Origin: Hyaloscypha bicolor E | Lineage: Eukaryota; Ascomycota; Leotiomycetes; Helotiales; Hyaloscyphaceae | Length of the DNA: 64,000 nucleotides | Assembly: GCF_002865645.1 (NCBI RefSeq) | Contig: NW_020194671.1 | Span: 1 to 64,000 of the forward strand | Direction of reading: 5' to 3' | Shown: in pieces, positions 1-14,299 of the stretch | How the letters are laid out: each line of letters opens with the position of its first letter | Position numbering within the stretch: position 1 is the first letter of the stretch | Made by a program: the position numbers and the translations under genes | Notes under the pieces: model-generated | The model's input: the letters and a program-made list of their open reading frames with translations, nothing else | Told to the model about the DNA's origin: nothing | Databases searched by the model: none

Positions 1-1734
1 TTTATTTAATATTATATTTTTATTTAATATTATATTTTTATTTAATATTATATTTTTATTTATTATTTTTTAATACTAATAAAAGTAATTTCGGATTTAT
101 TTAATTTAATAAAGAATTCTACATATTTTTATAGTTTATAATAGTTTTAAAAGAAATAAATAACTATATTCTTTTGGAATTTTAAATAAATTTCTTATTT
201 AATTTTTTAGCTTCTAGTTTAAATAATTAAATTTCTAGTATTTTATAATAATTTATTATTATAAACTTATAAAAAGAGCTTATAAATAAAGTATTTATAA
301 AAGAAATCATTTATTAAATATTCTAAAATAAAGAGAAAAAAAGAAATTTAAAAAAAGAATTAAATTTAAATATAAAATATATATATATAATTTAATAAGT
401 TATATTAATTCTAATTAAATATAAAATATATAATATAATAAAAACTATTATATTACTTTTTCTTTTAAAAAGAACTTATTTTAAAATATATAAAATATAT
501 AAAATGTTATATTTTAATATTTCTTTTTATATTATTTTATTTTATAAGGAATTATTTTTTAATATTTGCCTTTATATGGCTTTAATATATATCTCTATAT
601 AAATTAGTTTTTTCTCTAGTTTATATTTCTATATAAGCCTATATTATTATCTAGTTTATATCTTTATATAAGTTTAATAAATATTTCTTATATTATTTCT
701 GCTTTTATAAAACCTAGTTTTTAGATTTTATAAAAAGAATTCTTTTTTTATTACTATTATTAAGCTTATTATATATAGAGTTATTTAAAGAATTAAGAAA
801 AAAAAATATTTTATAACTTTTTTAAATATATATAATTAATAAAATATATTTAAGCTTAAAGCTTTTAGAAATATTAATAAAGTATTTAGATTAAATAAAA
901 TTACTAATAATAAAATAACCTAATATAATAAAAGCTTTTAAGCTTAATATATAATATCTATTTTTAAAAGTAATAAAATTACTAGCTTATAATATTTAGA
1001 ATTCTGGAACTTATTTAAAAGTAGCTATTAAAAATAAAGAATTTAATATAAATATAATAAAAATATTATTTTATATAATTAAATATAATAATTAAATATA
1101 AGCTTTATTAAAAAATATTTTATAATTTCTTTAAATAATATAATATTATTTATTTAAAATAAGAAAAAAAAAATTAGAAAAATTAAACTAATTAAAAAAT
1201 AAAAGAATTATATAAATTAAAAATAAAATAAAAATATGTATTTTTATAACTTTTATAAATATAAATAATTAATAAAATATTCCAAAATTTTTTAGATAAA
1301 ATAATAATTTTAGAATAATATTATAAATTTATAAAAAAAGCTTATAAATAAAATACTTATAAAAGAAATTATTTATTAAGAATTCTAAAATAAAAAGAAA
1401 AAAAGAAATTTAAGAAAAGAATTAAGTTTAAATATAAAATTATTAGTAAAATTTCAATAAAGTTCTTTTTAAAAATTATAAATACTTTTTTTAAAAAATT
1501 ATTTATTATTAATTATAAATTAATTATTAGCTAATATATTATCTTAAAATAATACTTATATTATATAAATATTTTATTTTAGATAATTAGATTTATGAAT
1601 TATAAAAGAGTTTTAAACTAGTTTATTTTAGTAATTATATTTATAAATAATTTATTAAATTTAAATATAATATATATTTATTTATAGAAAAAAAACATTT
1701 ATTAATATTATATATAGAACTATTTTATCTTAGC

Positions 1735-1927
<193 letters not shown>

Positions 1928-2257
1928 TATTTATAATTATTATTATAATTATTTAAAAATAAGAATATTAATTTATATTTAGCTAGATTTATATTATAAT
2001 TACTAATAATATTTTATAAATATAATTAATTTATAAATTAGTTATATAATAATTTATAAATTAGTTAAAAATATTTATTAGAGATTTATAAAACTATAAT
2101 TATAATAAAAATTAACTAAAAATAATAAGAAATTAATTAATAAATTATAGATTAGCTTATAAATTAAATTATTATAATAATATTTCTTATATTAGTTTTA
2201 GATTATTTATAGTATTTCTATATTCGGATTTTAATAATTTATATAAAATATAATAAC

Positions 2258-2481
2258 TAGTATTATATAATTAGTTTTAGCTAAAAGAATTAATTTTAGC
2301 TAAGATTTTAAACTATAATTCAAATTAAGCTTATTTTTAAAACTCGATATTATAATAATTTTATTTATATATATTTATTTATTATTATATATATTTTTTT
2401 TACTTAGTTTTAAATTCTTAAAATATTAGAAATTATTAATTTTTATATTTTATTTATTACTTTATTTCTATTATTATATTA
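2258..2481 (+). repeat. Dispersed repeat, copy 1 of 4
   Basis: Starts near TAGTATTATATAATTAG and runs to a TTTCTATTATTATATT end. It matches the sequences at 3681-3916, 41921-42148 and 60729-60943 in the same orientation. This copy is heavily C-to-T mutated. No coding capacity is visible; the element type is unknown. Confidence 0.7.
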
Positions 2482-3680
2482 TTTAAAGTTCTTATATTAT
2501 TAATAATAAATATTAGTATTATAAAACCTATAATTCTTTATTTATTTATTTATTTAATTAATAAAATATTATATTATTTTCAAGTATTTATTTTATTATT
2601 ATTCTATTTAATATTAATTTTACTAATATTCTTTTAAATATAAATCTAATATAAGTTTTATAGCTTATATTTAGAAATTAATATTTTATAAATTACTTTT
2701 ATAAAAACCCAAGCTTTCTAGTTCTATTTAAAGCTTTCTAATTTTAAGAAACTTATTAGAAATATATATAGATTTAATATTTAAATATCTTTTATTAAAA
2801 TAAAGCTTATTATTAATAATATAATAATTAGAAATACTATAAACTAATATTATTATATTTGTCTAAATCTTAATTAATTTATTTAATTAATAGTTTTATT
2901 ATTGCTTTTTTATATAAAATATATTTAATTATGAAATTATTAAAAAATACTAGATTAGTTTTTATAAGTATATAATAATTCAGATAAGTAATTAAAGACT
3001 AAAAACAAGCTTTATATATTTTATTAAAATAATAATTTCTTTTTTTTTATTTATATTATTAAATTTAAATATATTTTATATAAAATAAATAACTAAAGCT
3101 AATTATATATTAATAAATATCTAGCTTTTATAATAGCTTTAATTTTATAATTTGCTTTTATTTAGTATAATAATTTATTTTCTTATAAATATATAAAATT
3201 TCCTATAAATAATTTAATAGCTTTTATTAAAAATAGCTATTTTATTATATTAAATTATTTTTAGAAATATTAGTAATTCTATAAATATTAGTAAACTAAT
3301 AATTAGTATTTATATATTATTTATATTTATTTATTAAGATTTTAATAGACTAGTTAAAACTTTAAATATAATTTCTATAGCTATTAGATAAAGAATTATA
3401 TTTAGTAATTTAAAAATAATTTCTTTAATAAATAAGTTATAATTATTATAGTAAATAATAATTCTAATAATAATTTTAGTAAATCTAGAAAAAAGCTAAT
3501 CTTAAATATAGCTTTTAATTATATATAAAAAATTAGGTTTATAACTTAATTAGAATAGTATTCTTTTTCTTTATTTTATTAATTTTATTATATTTATTTT
3601 AGCTTTCTTTTTATTTTACTATATTTTTATAAATTCTAATATTTGAAATAAGCTTTTTAGAAAAAGAAATAATATAATAA

Positions 3681-3916
3681 TTAATATTATATAATTAGTT
3701 TTAGTTAAAAGAATTAGTTTTAATTAAGGCTTTAAATTATAATTCAAATTAAGCTTGCTTTTAAGGCTTAATATTTTAATAATTTTAATAATTTTAATTG
3801 TATTTATTTATTTACTATTATATTTTATTTATTTTTCTTTTAATTTTAAATTCTTAAAATATTAGAAATTATTAATTTTTATATCTTATTTTATTATTTT
3901 ATTTCTATTATAATAT
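3681..3916 (+). repeat. Dispersed repeat, copy 2 of 4
   Basis: Same family as 2258-2481, recognised by the shared order TTAGTTTTAGYTAAAAGAAT ... CAAATTAAGCT ... TTAAATTCTTAAAATATTAG. Strongly A/T-shifted compared with the copy at 41921-42148. Confidence 0.7.
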
Positions 3917-4193
3917 AAAGTATTATAGAAACTTATAATATAAATACTAATAGCTATTCTTATATATTATATTATATTTTGAAAAAAAACTATTAAAATT
4001 AAATAAATATTTATAATTTAGTTTATAATTTATTTAAATAAAAGATTAGCTATAAAATAAATTATATATTATTTTAAAAAAAATAAGTTATAAAAGATTA
4101 AATTAAAAGAAATTTCTAATATATTAAATATTTAAATAGATATTAAAAAGCCTTTATAAAGCTTATATATTAAACTTAAAAATATTAAATAAT

Positions 4194-4489
4194 TATTAGT
4201 TTATTAGTAATATATAATACTATTATATAGTTATAAAATACTATTTATATAAGATTAGTAAAGTTATTATTTAGAAATAAGAATTATAGTATTATAGTAT
4301 TAATATATAATTCCTAAATTTACTAAGCCTAAAGGAGTCTAGTTTACTAGTCGAGTTACTAATAGGATACGAGATTATATAATTATATCTTATTACCTAT
4401 ATCCTATTACTTATATCTTATTACTTATATCCCGTATTCCGTATTCTATAACTATATATACAATTTCTAAAGAAATAGCTATACTAATA
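4194..4489. repeat. LTR of copia copy 1 (left)
   Basis: 296 bp, same length and order as 10277-10572 with scattered transitions. The ends are the RIP-altered TG/CA dinucleotides, and ATAAT lies immediately outside. Confidence 0.9.
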
Positions 4490-7400
4490 TTAGAAACTCT
4501 CTAAAAACGCGAAAAATAGTATCTTTCTCTAATTATATATAAATTCCCTAATTCGGCCTAGTATTAGATTTCCTAATACTTTATATATTTATATTATTTC
4601 TAAGGTTTTAGTTATATACTAAAGGCTATAGCCTTTTATATATAACTTCCTTTCTTATAATATTTTTTTATCTTATATATATATTTCCTATCCTATTTAT
4701 ATTTAACTCATTTCTCTATATCTAATTATATAATATTTGTATTAATTAGGTACTTAAGGGTATTTATTAGCTTTAATTTCATTATAAAATTAGCAGGATT
4801 TAATTCTCTCTTAATTTATTTAACTTCTATAATCTCTTATTATTTATATATCTAGTAAAGATATATTATATTAATTATTAAATGCTTTTCTCGAGTAGTT
4901 CCTAATTTAATAAGGCATTTATATAATAACTTTGAATCCGTATAGATTACTAGTAATAGTTCTATTTCTAGTATTTTATTAATTATAAATTTAACTAAAG
5001 CGCCTATATTAAAACTATAAGCTATATTATAGAGTTCTAAAGCTAGAATACTTCTAGTAATTCTCTTATATTTAGTAGAAAACTAGTAAATAATATTAGT
5101 ATATCTAGTTCTATTTACTAGAACTAGAATATATCTAATTTAGGAAAAGAAATCTCTATTATTTATAAATAAAGTATTCGTAAAAATAATTAAATATAAG
5201 AATTTCTTTACTAGCTTTATAAATCTTAGTTTTCTAGTAATATTCTCAATTTACTATTAAATATATTTATTAAGTACTTTTATATTAGTTTCCGAGAGTT
5301 TAATAGCCTGAACTATAATTAATAGGTTATATAAAGCTTCTAGTTAATAGACTAATATAATATATATTTCTCTAGTATATTAGGTAATATATTAGTTCTT
5401 AATAGAAAGATTTTAATAAATAGTACCTCTATTACTTATAGTAATAATATTTTTTATAGAAATAATTCAAAGGTTTTTATACTAGTATTCTTATATAAGA
5501 GTAATTCTAGTAGTATTTATGTAAATAATACTTCTATTAAACTTGAGATTATAATTAATAGTAAGATATTTATATTTCTTGGCTAAGAACTTAGTCTCTT
5601 AAAGCTTTAGTTATTTTATTTTCGTAAAATTATTAGTTCTAATAAATAGGGTATTATTAGTTTAAAGGCTAATAATTCCGAAGAATTACTTATTATAGAA
5701 GAGGCAAGAATTATAAGTTAACTATTTTATAGAAAGTTTATTAATATAATAAGAATAGTAAGTCTTAAACTAGTAGTTTCAAGCTTCTGGTATATTATAT
5801 AGTAATTTTATAACCTTTAAAACCGAATTATTATTTAGATTTAGTTCTCTAGTAAACTTATAAAATAAATTAATATAAAAATTATAGTTAAATAAGATTA
5901 TTAATTAAATATAAGCTTATAAGATATTATATAAATATAGTTCTATAATATCTATTATTATAGTAGTAATATTAAGAATAATTCTCTAGCTAATATATTA
6001 AATAGTAAGTAATTATATTAATACTATATGTTTTTTACTATTATTATAAGTCTAGATAACTAGTCTTAATTTCTTAAACTTTCTCTTTATATTCTTATTT
6101 TTAATTTTATTAATAAACTAAAAGTTAAAAATATATATCTTTTTTAGTATCTAAAATCTAGAAATAACCTTAAATATACTTTTTTCTAGAAGGCTAATAA
6201 CTTTAACTTAATAGGAGTTCTCGTATAAGTTATTATCTTATAGAAATACTATAATATCCGGGTTTTTATAAGGGTATTCTTTATTATACTTTAGTAAAAT
6301 AGCAAGAATAATAAAAGAAATTATACCTGTATTATTTTTGGCCTTATTATAAAATTCAGAAATAAGTTTAGGTTTGAGGCTATTAGTAATAACTTTAATA
6401 TTTCCTATATAAAAGGGCTTTATAGAAGTTAAGCAAAAAGTAATATTACTATATAATAAAGCTAGTATATAGTTCTTTCTATTAATGGCTACTAGCTTAT
6501 ATAGCTTATTCTAATTATTAGATTAACTAGTATTTCCTTTATATTATATAAAAATATCCAAATTTAGGGAAAGTTTATAAATATTAGTAATACTAGAACT
6601 ATTTCGAGTATTTAAGGCATTTGTAATCTAGTATCTAGCTTAAAGCTTCTGAATTTCTATTATTACTTTCTTAAGTATTACTAATTACTATAATATAATT
6701 AGTAATAAGGTATTATATTTAGTTATTTAGGATAAAGTACTATAAACTAAAAGAATTAGGATAATACTATTAGATCTAGTAAAATTATTAATGGCTTTAA
6801 AAGCTATTTAAAATATAGTATTCTTATTAATTCTATTAATTTCGGCTATAATAATAAGATAAATATATTAAATTAGGCTATAGTAATATTCTATAATTTT
6901 AATAGAACTATAAGCTTCTATAGGAATGATTTTAATCTTGGTTCCTATAGTATTTATAAGCTAAATAAACTCTTTATTAGTAAACTACTTTCTGATATTT
7001 ATTATAATCTAATTAGAAGGGCCTAAATAGGTATTAATCTAATACTATTTTAGGGTATTCCAAATATATAATATACTAATATTTTAAAGCTATTAGCTAG
7101 CTTAATATCTAGTATCTTTATTAATAATATAAAGTATAGGCTTATTAGAAATATAGAAAATATTAATAATAATAGAATAATTAAAGCTAATATTATTTCT
7201 TAGGTTAAACTTAAATTATTCTAGTAATTATCCGAATTTCTAGTATTACTTATAGTATTTTATAAGGTACTTAAGGGCTTTTATATTAATATTATAGCCT
7301 GCTTATTCTAGTATATTTCGAAGCTTACTAATAGATAAATAACTAAAATAGTAATATAGATATTATAATTTAACTTTTATAAGAAAGCAGAAGTTATAAG

Positions 7401-9658
7401 TAAAGAATTCGGAAATAAAGCTTTATAAAATAGTATTCTAAAGCAGGAAAGAGTATCTAAAATATTATATTATAAGTATAAAGTATTTATTAGAAATAAT
7501 AAGATAATTAGTAAGATTATTAAAATAGATTTCTAGCTTATCTATATTAGCTAAGCTAAATAGAAATAGAGTTTTTATAAATATAATATGGAATTATACT
7601 TGCCTAATTAGTATTCTTATTATTATAGATCTAATAGAGAATATAGATCCGATACTAAATTAGATATTAACTTAACTTTTAGTAGTTTTATTAAATTAGA
7701 TACTACTATTAGTCTGCTATAAAGCTTGGAATTAGTTAGAACTAGTAATTAAGAATCTAAAGGCTCTAGTATTAATTATAACTTTATAAAAGTAATATAT
7801 ATTATATCTTAATATATTATTAATTATAAATATCTAAGTATCTTTTATTTATTTAATAAATTTCAAAGTATAATTTTTGCCTATTATCTAGTATATAAGG
7901 AAAAGAAAAGTAAGGTTATTTATAAGAGTATTAGTTATAGGGATAATAGAAATAGAGGCTATAGGAGTGGCTAAAAAGCTCTTAATAGAAGTGAAATAGG
8001 AATTAGAATAATATTTCTTTCTTTTATTTATTTCTGCTAATAAGGCTTTAAAAGTATTATTTATTAGTTTATTCTTATTATTCTTATTATTCTTTTCTTT
8101 TTTAAATTCGGTAATATATTATATATAAATACTACTAAAGTATTTATTAAAGTTATAAGTATTTCGGGATTTAAATTAGTAAATATTTCTATTCTTAAAT
8201 CGAGCTTTCTTAGTCTTTTATTTCTTTAATATATGCTTTTATAAGTAGTATTCGGCTCTCTTATATATAAAATACGACTTTGGAATATAATTATTATAAT
8301 TACGGGATTTAAAGTAGTTATTATAGGTTCTAAAGTTATAGTTAGGTTCGTATTAATAATTTTCAAATAAGTAATAGTTTAGAAAGTTTTGAGAATAGTA
8401 TTATTAATTAATAAAAAGAATCTCGATATTAATTTATTATTTCTTTTTATAGGTAATAATAGATAATTAGAGCTTATTAATAAGTTAATTGAGATTAGGA
8501 AAAGAATCCGAGACTATATATTAGTATATTAGTATATTTTAATAAGAAGTAATAATTTTATTATATAGGAATTTAGTATTTTATAAGGCAGGTACTAGTT
8601 TGTATTATAATTTATATAGATTATTAATTAGTAATTAGACGAGCTTAAATATTATCTTTTTAGGGTATTAAGCTATTATAGTTACTATTATAGTAGTATT
8701 TTATTTGTTTAAGTTTTAATATTAGAAATTAAGGCTCTTAAAAAAGCTATAAATATTTATATAGGCCTCTTTATATATATATTAAGAGAGCTAGTTATTA
8801 TAAAAGTAATTTTATACTAGTTCCTTTAATATAATAAGGAAAGCTCTTACTAATACCTTTTATAAAAGCTTTATATATTAGTAGATATTAAGGAAAATAG
8901 TAAGTTTTTAATTAAAACTATTATTAGTTCTATTATACTTTTATATCTTAGTATATATCTTTATTATTTCTCTAATTAGCTTTATAGCAAGAGGGCTAGC
9001 TAAAGAGCTATTTAAAAATAGTAGAGATAGTAAGAGATTATTAGCTTTAGCTTTCTATAATCCGGTACTAGTAAGAGTAGTTATAAATAATAAAGAAGTA
9101 ATAAGTTATAAGAGAATATAAATAATAATTAATTTAATATATTAATTTCTTATAATATTATTATTTAGGGATATATATAATAAGGTAATAAGACCTGCTT
9201 TAAGATCTTATCTAGTAATAATAATATTATTAGTAATTTAGATATATTACTTTTTTCTCTAAATAATATTAACTAGGGACTATATAATAATAAAATAACT
9301 ATAGTTATATTTAATATAAATACTATTATATTATAAAATAGCTTATAATTAGTATAGTATATATTAATCTAGTTAATTAAATATTTCGAGGTTAAAGTTA
9401 CTAAAATCTTTCTTAAATAATTTCTAAAGGTTCTTATTAGTTAACTTCTTTATTTTATACTAGAATAATCTAGTATTAAGATAATTCAGGATTTTCTTAT
9501 AATTAGAACTAGCCAGATTAATATTATTTTTCTATTTCTTTATTTACTTATATTTATCCTAAAAGTTTATTATCTTAAACTCTTAGAGCTAAGCCCTTTC
9601 CGGTATATATATATGGTTTATAGTAAGAGGAGTTTAAGGGTAAGGTAATTCATAATAG

Positions 9659-9790
9659 GATTTAGTAATAAAAATATCCAGATATCTAATTTAGATACTA
9701 GATATCTAATTCAGATATTAGATATCTAGTTTAGATACCTAGTTAAGATACCAGATACCTAATTAAAATATCAGATATTTCAGATATCTA
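9659..9790. repeat. Tandem repeat inside copia copy 1
   Basis: About five degenerate units of 22-24 bp around AGATATCTAATTTAGATACT, between the pol remnant and the right LTR. In the element's own orientation this is the leader between the 5' LTR and gag. Copy 2 has a different duplication in the equivalent place (52395-52550). Confidence 0.7.
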
Positions 9791-10276
9791 GAAATATTAT
9801 AGGTATTAAAGTAAATATTTCGCTCTTAAATATTTCGTCTATAATAAGAAATTTAAGAAGTAAAATATTATAATTCCGGGAAAATCTAAAGCTTAAAGAA
9901 CTCAATTTAATAATAAAATTAAAATAGTAATTAAAGAGCTTTAAAAATATATATAGGATATATATTCCGGAGAAAAAGTCTTATAAATACGAGTATTATA
10001 TAAATAGAAAAGATAGTTTTTAAGAAAGTAGTTTTAGGGCTAAAAGAAGTTAGTTTTAAAAAATAATAGAAATTAATTAAATAATTAATTAAAAGGCTAA
10101 CTATTTATTAATTAGTAAGAACTAGAATCTTCTTTTTTAGGTTATTAGATGCTTTTTTATAAAGTTAATAGGTAATTTCTCTCTTTAATATAATTAGATT
10201 AATATTACTAAGAACTACTAGATACCTCTTTTAGTATAACTATTCTATCTCTAATCTATAAGTACTAACTAATTAG

Positions 10277-10572
10277 TATTAGTTTACTAGTAATATATAG
10301 TACTATTATATAGTTATAAAATACTATTTATATAAGATTAGTAAAGTTATTATTTAGAAGTAAGAATTATAGTATTATAGTATTAATATATAATTTCTAA
10401 ATCTATTAAGCCTAAAAGAGTCTAGTTTACTAGTCAAGTTACTAATAGGATATAAGATTATATAATTATATCCTATTACTTATATCCTATTATCTATATC
10501 CTATTATTTATATCTCATATCCCGTATTTCGTAATTATATATATAACTTCTAAAGAAATAGCTATACTAATA
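10277..10572. repeat. LTR of copia copy 1 (right)
   Basis: Pairs with 4194-4489; followed directly by the target-site duplication ATAAT at 10573-10577. Confidence 0.9.
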
Positions 10573-10979
10573 ATAATCTTATTATTTATTTTTGAAATAA
10601 TAATAATAATTATATAATTTATTTTTATATAAATATATAAATAATTTACTAATTTAAAACCCTTAATTTATAAATTATATATAAAGCTTTTAAATTATTA
10701 TTAAAACTATATAGCCTATAAAATACCTAGCTAGTTATTATAATTATAAATTTATTTATAGAATTTTATAATAAGTTTAAAAACTCGATATAAATAACTT
10801 TATTAATTAAATTAAAAAATTAAAAAAATAAAAGTAAATATATATATATATATATAAAGTATATTTCCAGTATTTAATTATATAAATATAGCTTATATAT
10901 TATTTAAAAAAGTAGTTTCTTAAATTTATAAAAAGCTTTTTTATTTTTAATATAAAGATATAATAAAGAAAATCCGGAT

Positions 10980-11170
10980 AATTATTTATTTATTATTTAT
11001 TTATTATTTATTTATTATTTATTTATTATTTATTTATTATTTATTTATTATTTATTTATTATTTATTTATTATTTATTATTTATTATTTATTTATTATTT
11101 ATTTATTATTTATTTATTATTTATTTATTATTTATTTATTATTTATTTATTATTTATTTATTATTTATTT
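10980..11170. repeat. 11 bp A/T minisatellite
   Basis: About 17 tandem units of ATTTATTTATT with a few shortened units near 11075-11095. Confidence 0.9.
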
Positions 11171-12151
11171 AAATTTTTTTTATGATTTTGGGCTAGTATA
11201 AATTAATTATAAAAGTAATAAAAAAGCTTAATTTATTAAAGTATTATATAAAGTAATTATTATTTATAAAACTTATTAAAAAAATAAAATAATAGCTAAT
11301 ATTATTTATATAAATATTTTTATAAATTAGAGTATTTATAAAACTTATATATATATTTATATAAATAGTACCAATTAAATAAAGTAATTTTATAAATAAT
11401 ATATATTAGATTATAATAGCTTATATTTATATATTTATCTAAAATAAAATCTATAATAATAATTAGTATTTAATTTAAGAATTAAATATATTTATAAATT
11501 AAATAAAATCCGAAAATCGGTTTACTAGCTTATAAAATACTTATAGGCTATTTAATAAATTTTAATAAAGGAATTATTTTCTATAAATATATTTATAAAT
11601 TATAAAAGAATTATATAATCTAAATAAGAAAAATTAATAGCTAGTATATTAATTATAAAAACCAGGTTACAAAAAAAGAATTATATAAAAAAGAATTCGA
11701 TATATAAAGCAGGCTATAATAAGTCTTAGAAATAGAATAGTTTATTATAAATTTAAAAGTATTAAATTTTATAAAAGAAATTAATTTATATATTTTTTTT
11801 ATATTTAATTATATATTTTAAATATTTATCTAAAAGATCTAATATAATAGATTATTATTTATTAAAAAAAATAAAAAAATACAAAAAAGGCTTATAAATT
11901 AAAAAAAGTATTATATTACCTTTTTTATAATAAGCCTTAAAATAATTATTTATATAATTAAAATAAAAGACTTTATAAGCAAATTAGTTATATATATAAA
12001 AACTAGTTAAAAGTATAAAAGAAAGCCAGAAAATTATATAATAAATAGATTTATAAAAGAATTCTTTAAAATATTAATTAGAGTCATAATAAATAATTAA
12101 TAAATTCGTTATTAGTAATAGAAAACTAGTTTATTTATAAAGATAATAATT

Positions 12152-12152
12152 A

Positions 12153-12186
<34 letters not shown>
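12152..12186. repeat. (ATT)n microsatellite
   Basis: About 11 ATT units in the AT-rich block. Confidence 0.9.
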
Positions 12187-12416
12187 GGAAATAGAAAAAG
12201 TATTTAAATTAAATTCTTATAAAATAAGATATTATTAAATATAATTAGTAGTATTCCGGGCCTATTAATAAGTTAATTAAATTAGAAAAAAAGAGAAATA
12301 TAAACTTAATAGTAATTATAAATCTTATATTATTTGCCTTATTTTGTAATAAAATTAAAAGCAAGCTAGTTTTATTTATAAGTAATATAAAAGCAGAAAG
12401 AATTTATAATATAAGT

Positions 12417-12492
12417 AAAAATAATAATAATAATAAATATAGAAATAATAATAAATATAGAAATAATAATAAATATAGAAATAATAATAAAT
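12417..12492. repeat. 18 bp tandem repeat
   Basis: Three to four units of AATAATAATAAATATAGA in tandem. Confidence 0.85.
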
Positions 12493-12740
12493 AAAAAAAA
12501 TAAAAAATATAAAGCTAGCTTTTTTAAGATATATTAGAAGCCAATTATTTAGAATAGTTTGAATATAGAATAATATAAAAGAGAATTAATATAAGAGATT
12601 ATAGAGAATATAGTAAATATAATAAATATAATAGAAGTAATTAAAATAATTATATAAAGCAAAAACGAATTATATAATATAATATAGTAAAAAGAACTTC
12701 TTATAGTAATAGAATTACTTATAATAGTACTATGGCTTAA

Positions 12741-13817
12741 TAAAGGCCTTCTGAGGTTATATAATGGTTTTTAGCCTTTTAATAATATAATTAATAGAAG
12801 CCTTTGCAAAATAATGAGAATCTATAGGGATTAGCTCGCTTAGGAATGATTGGAACGTTCTATTACTGCCTGTTCCAGACCCCTGGAACGAATCGGCAGA
12901 AACCGATTGGTCCGGAATTTCGCCAAGCCTGATTCCAAACGACCACTGCAGCCGGGGCACCCGAATGAGTTGAAGCACACTATCCTGATATAGATATTGC
13001 ACCAGAATGGTATACGTTTAGAATTCAATTTGAATTTGAGTTGGATATTATATAAATTATTCTTGAAGCTATTTGCTGGTGGGTTGCGGCGTGCTTTTGC
13101 GAGAGAAATGTTGTGGAGAAGGGAAAGAGGAGGCTCAAGAACAAAAGTCTGTAATTATTTATACCTCGAGGCCTTTTCGCGAACGTCTTTCCGCTTTTAT
13201 AATGGAGAAAATTGATATCCATCTATATTTTGAAGAGCTAATGGACTAGAAGTCATTTGGCTTGGGTGCATTTGAAACTCGAGCAAATGCCTTGATGTCT
13301 GATTACCGCCCGCGAGAAAAGGGGCAGACTCGCTTACTTGAATTCGAACACTTCAAAATTTCAAGGTAAATATAACTTCTAATGTTATCTCTTTGGACCC
13401 ATGTTAGGTAAAAGGCAGCAAGTTACAATAGTATTAACCCCAATAGATTGTAACCGACAGAATACTAAATACTTTGAAACGTACCCATCGAAATTCCAAG
13501 AGCAGGGGCTCACTATAGGGGGTTAACAGAGACAAATGCTCGATGCGACTTAAACCTTATATATTCCAAATCCAAGCTAGGAATTGGTATAATGTGCAAC
13601 AATATCCTCAAACTCATGGACAATTCGCTTTAGGAAACTCTCCACGTGTATTCACTCAAGACGAAGAGTAGACAAGGCTTGGAATGTCTCGATGACCTTG
13701 GAAAGACTTGAATTATAATCTTGAAGTTCATCCCAAATGGCTGGTTATCGCTTCCCTCGCGGACAAGTATTATCCATAATAGTTAAACGTTAGAAGAACC
13801 ATGGAGATCCTTCCTAG
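12741..13817. other. Gene-type composition, no gene recognised
   Basis: Base composition changes sharply from AT-rich to balanced near 12740. All reading frames are short (81 codons or fewer), overlap each other on both strands and resemble nothing I recognise. It may hold relics of genes, but I cannot support any. Confidence 0.6.
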
Positions 13818-13984
13818 TAAGAGCTCGTTCGGCCAGACGCCTGCCCTTTTTTCCGACGAACGATCGCCGACCCATTTACTTGCCCGTACGTAGGGCAGGT
13901 ACAGGGCATGTAAAGGGGGCATCACGTCTGTGCAGGGGCGTTCGGCCGGGCAAGTAAAAGGGTATTTAAAAAGGTATTAACTGG

Positions 13985-14299
13985 TGTTGAACTAGCTAAA
14001 GCAATATAGCTAGGGTCACGTGCTTGCAATGTAAACCAAGTAAAACGTACTGAATTGACTGCTGTTCTACAGTGGTAAGTAGCCCGTATATATAGCCCTG
14101 AACCCCCTAAGTCACATGTACTAAATCCCTATGCCAGCTGAACCGATTACAGCTATACAGGGTATTCCAGCCGTACATGGTATTCCAGCTATACAGGGTA
14201 TTCCAGCTGGACAGGGTATTAAGCTAGTGCACAGCCCCATGGCGTTCGGTTCCAGGGCTTACTAAGCCTATTAGGGGCCTCAGGCCCCTAATTTCAACA
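13985..14299 (+). mobile_element. Solo LTR with internal 18 bp minisatellite (copy 1)
   Basis: 315 bp, begins TGTTGAA and ends TTCAACA (7 bp inverted ends with TG...CA). It is flanked by the 5 bp duplication ACTGG at 13980-13984 and 14300-14304. The same element lies in reverse at 62961-63347. A TATA-like GTATATATA sits at 14086-14094. The interior holds four 18 bp units of the type AGCTATACAGGGTATTCC. TG/CA ends, a 5 bp duplication and the lack of internal sequence are what a solo LTR shows. A non-autonomous DNA element with 5 bp duplications is the alternative. Confidence 0.75.
14131..14265 (+). CDS. Short ORF over the solo-LTR minisatellite, hexapeptide repeat
   Basis: A 44-codon open frame starting at the ATG 37 bp downstream of the TATA-like box of the solo LTR. 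The 18 bp unit is read as the hexapeptide G-I-P-A-(I/V)-(Q/H), and the frame ends with GSRAY and TAA. The copy at 62995-63201 keeps the same start, frame and C-terminus with four more units. An 18 bp unit without a stop stays open trivially, so openness alone is weak evidence of coding. Translation is unproven. Confidence 0.2.
   Translation: MPAEPITAIQGIPAVHGIPAIQGIPAGQGIKLVHSPMAFGSRAY

Larger units (their letters stand above)
4194..10572 (-). mobile_element. Ty1/copia-type LTR retrotransposon, RIP-inactivated (copy 1)
   Basis: A 6379 bp element bounded by two 296 bp direct repeats that start TATTAG and end CTAATA (TG...CA converted to TA...TA by C-to-T change). It is flanked on both sides by the 5 bp duplication ATAAT (4189-4193 and 10573-10577). 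The interior is the reverse complement of the element at 51990-60402, so its coding strand is minus. The reverse complement of 5161-5300 matches the RNase H end of the other copy. All frames are broken by many TAA/TAG codons. It cannot be autonomous. The copia class is inferred from the better readable copy 2. Confidence 0.9.
10573..12740. other. AT-rich block without genes
   Basis: Continuation of the A/T-mutated block to the compositional border near 12740. It contains several simple repeats listed separately. No open frame or recognisable element end was found. Confidence 0.75.
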
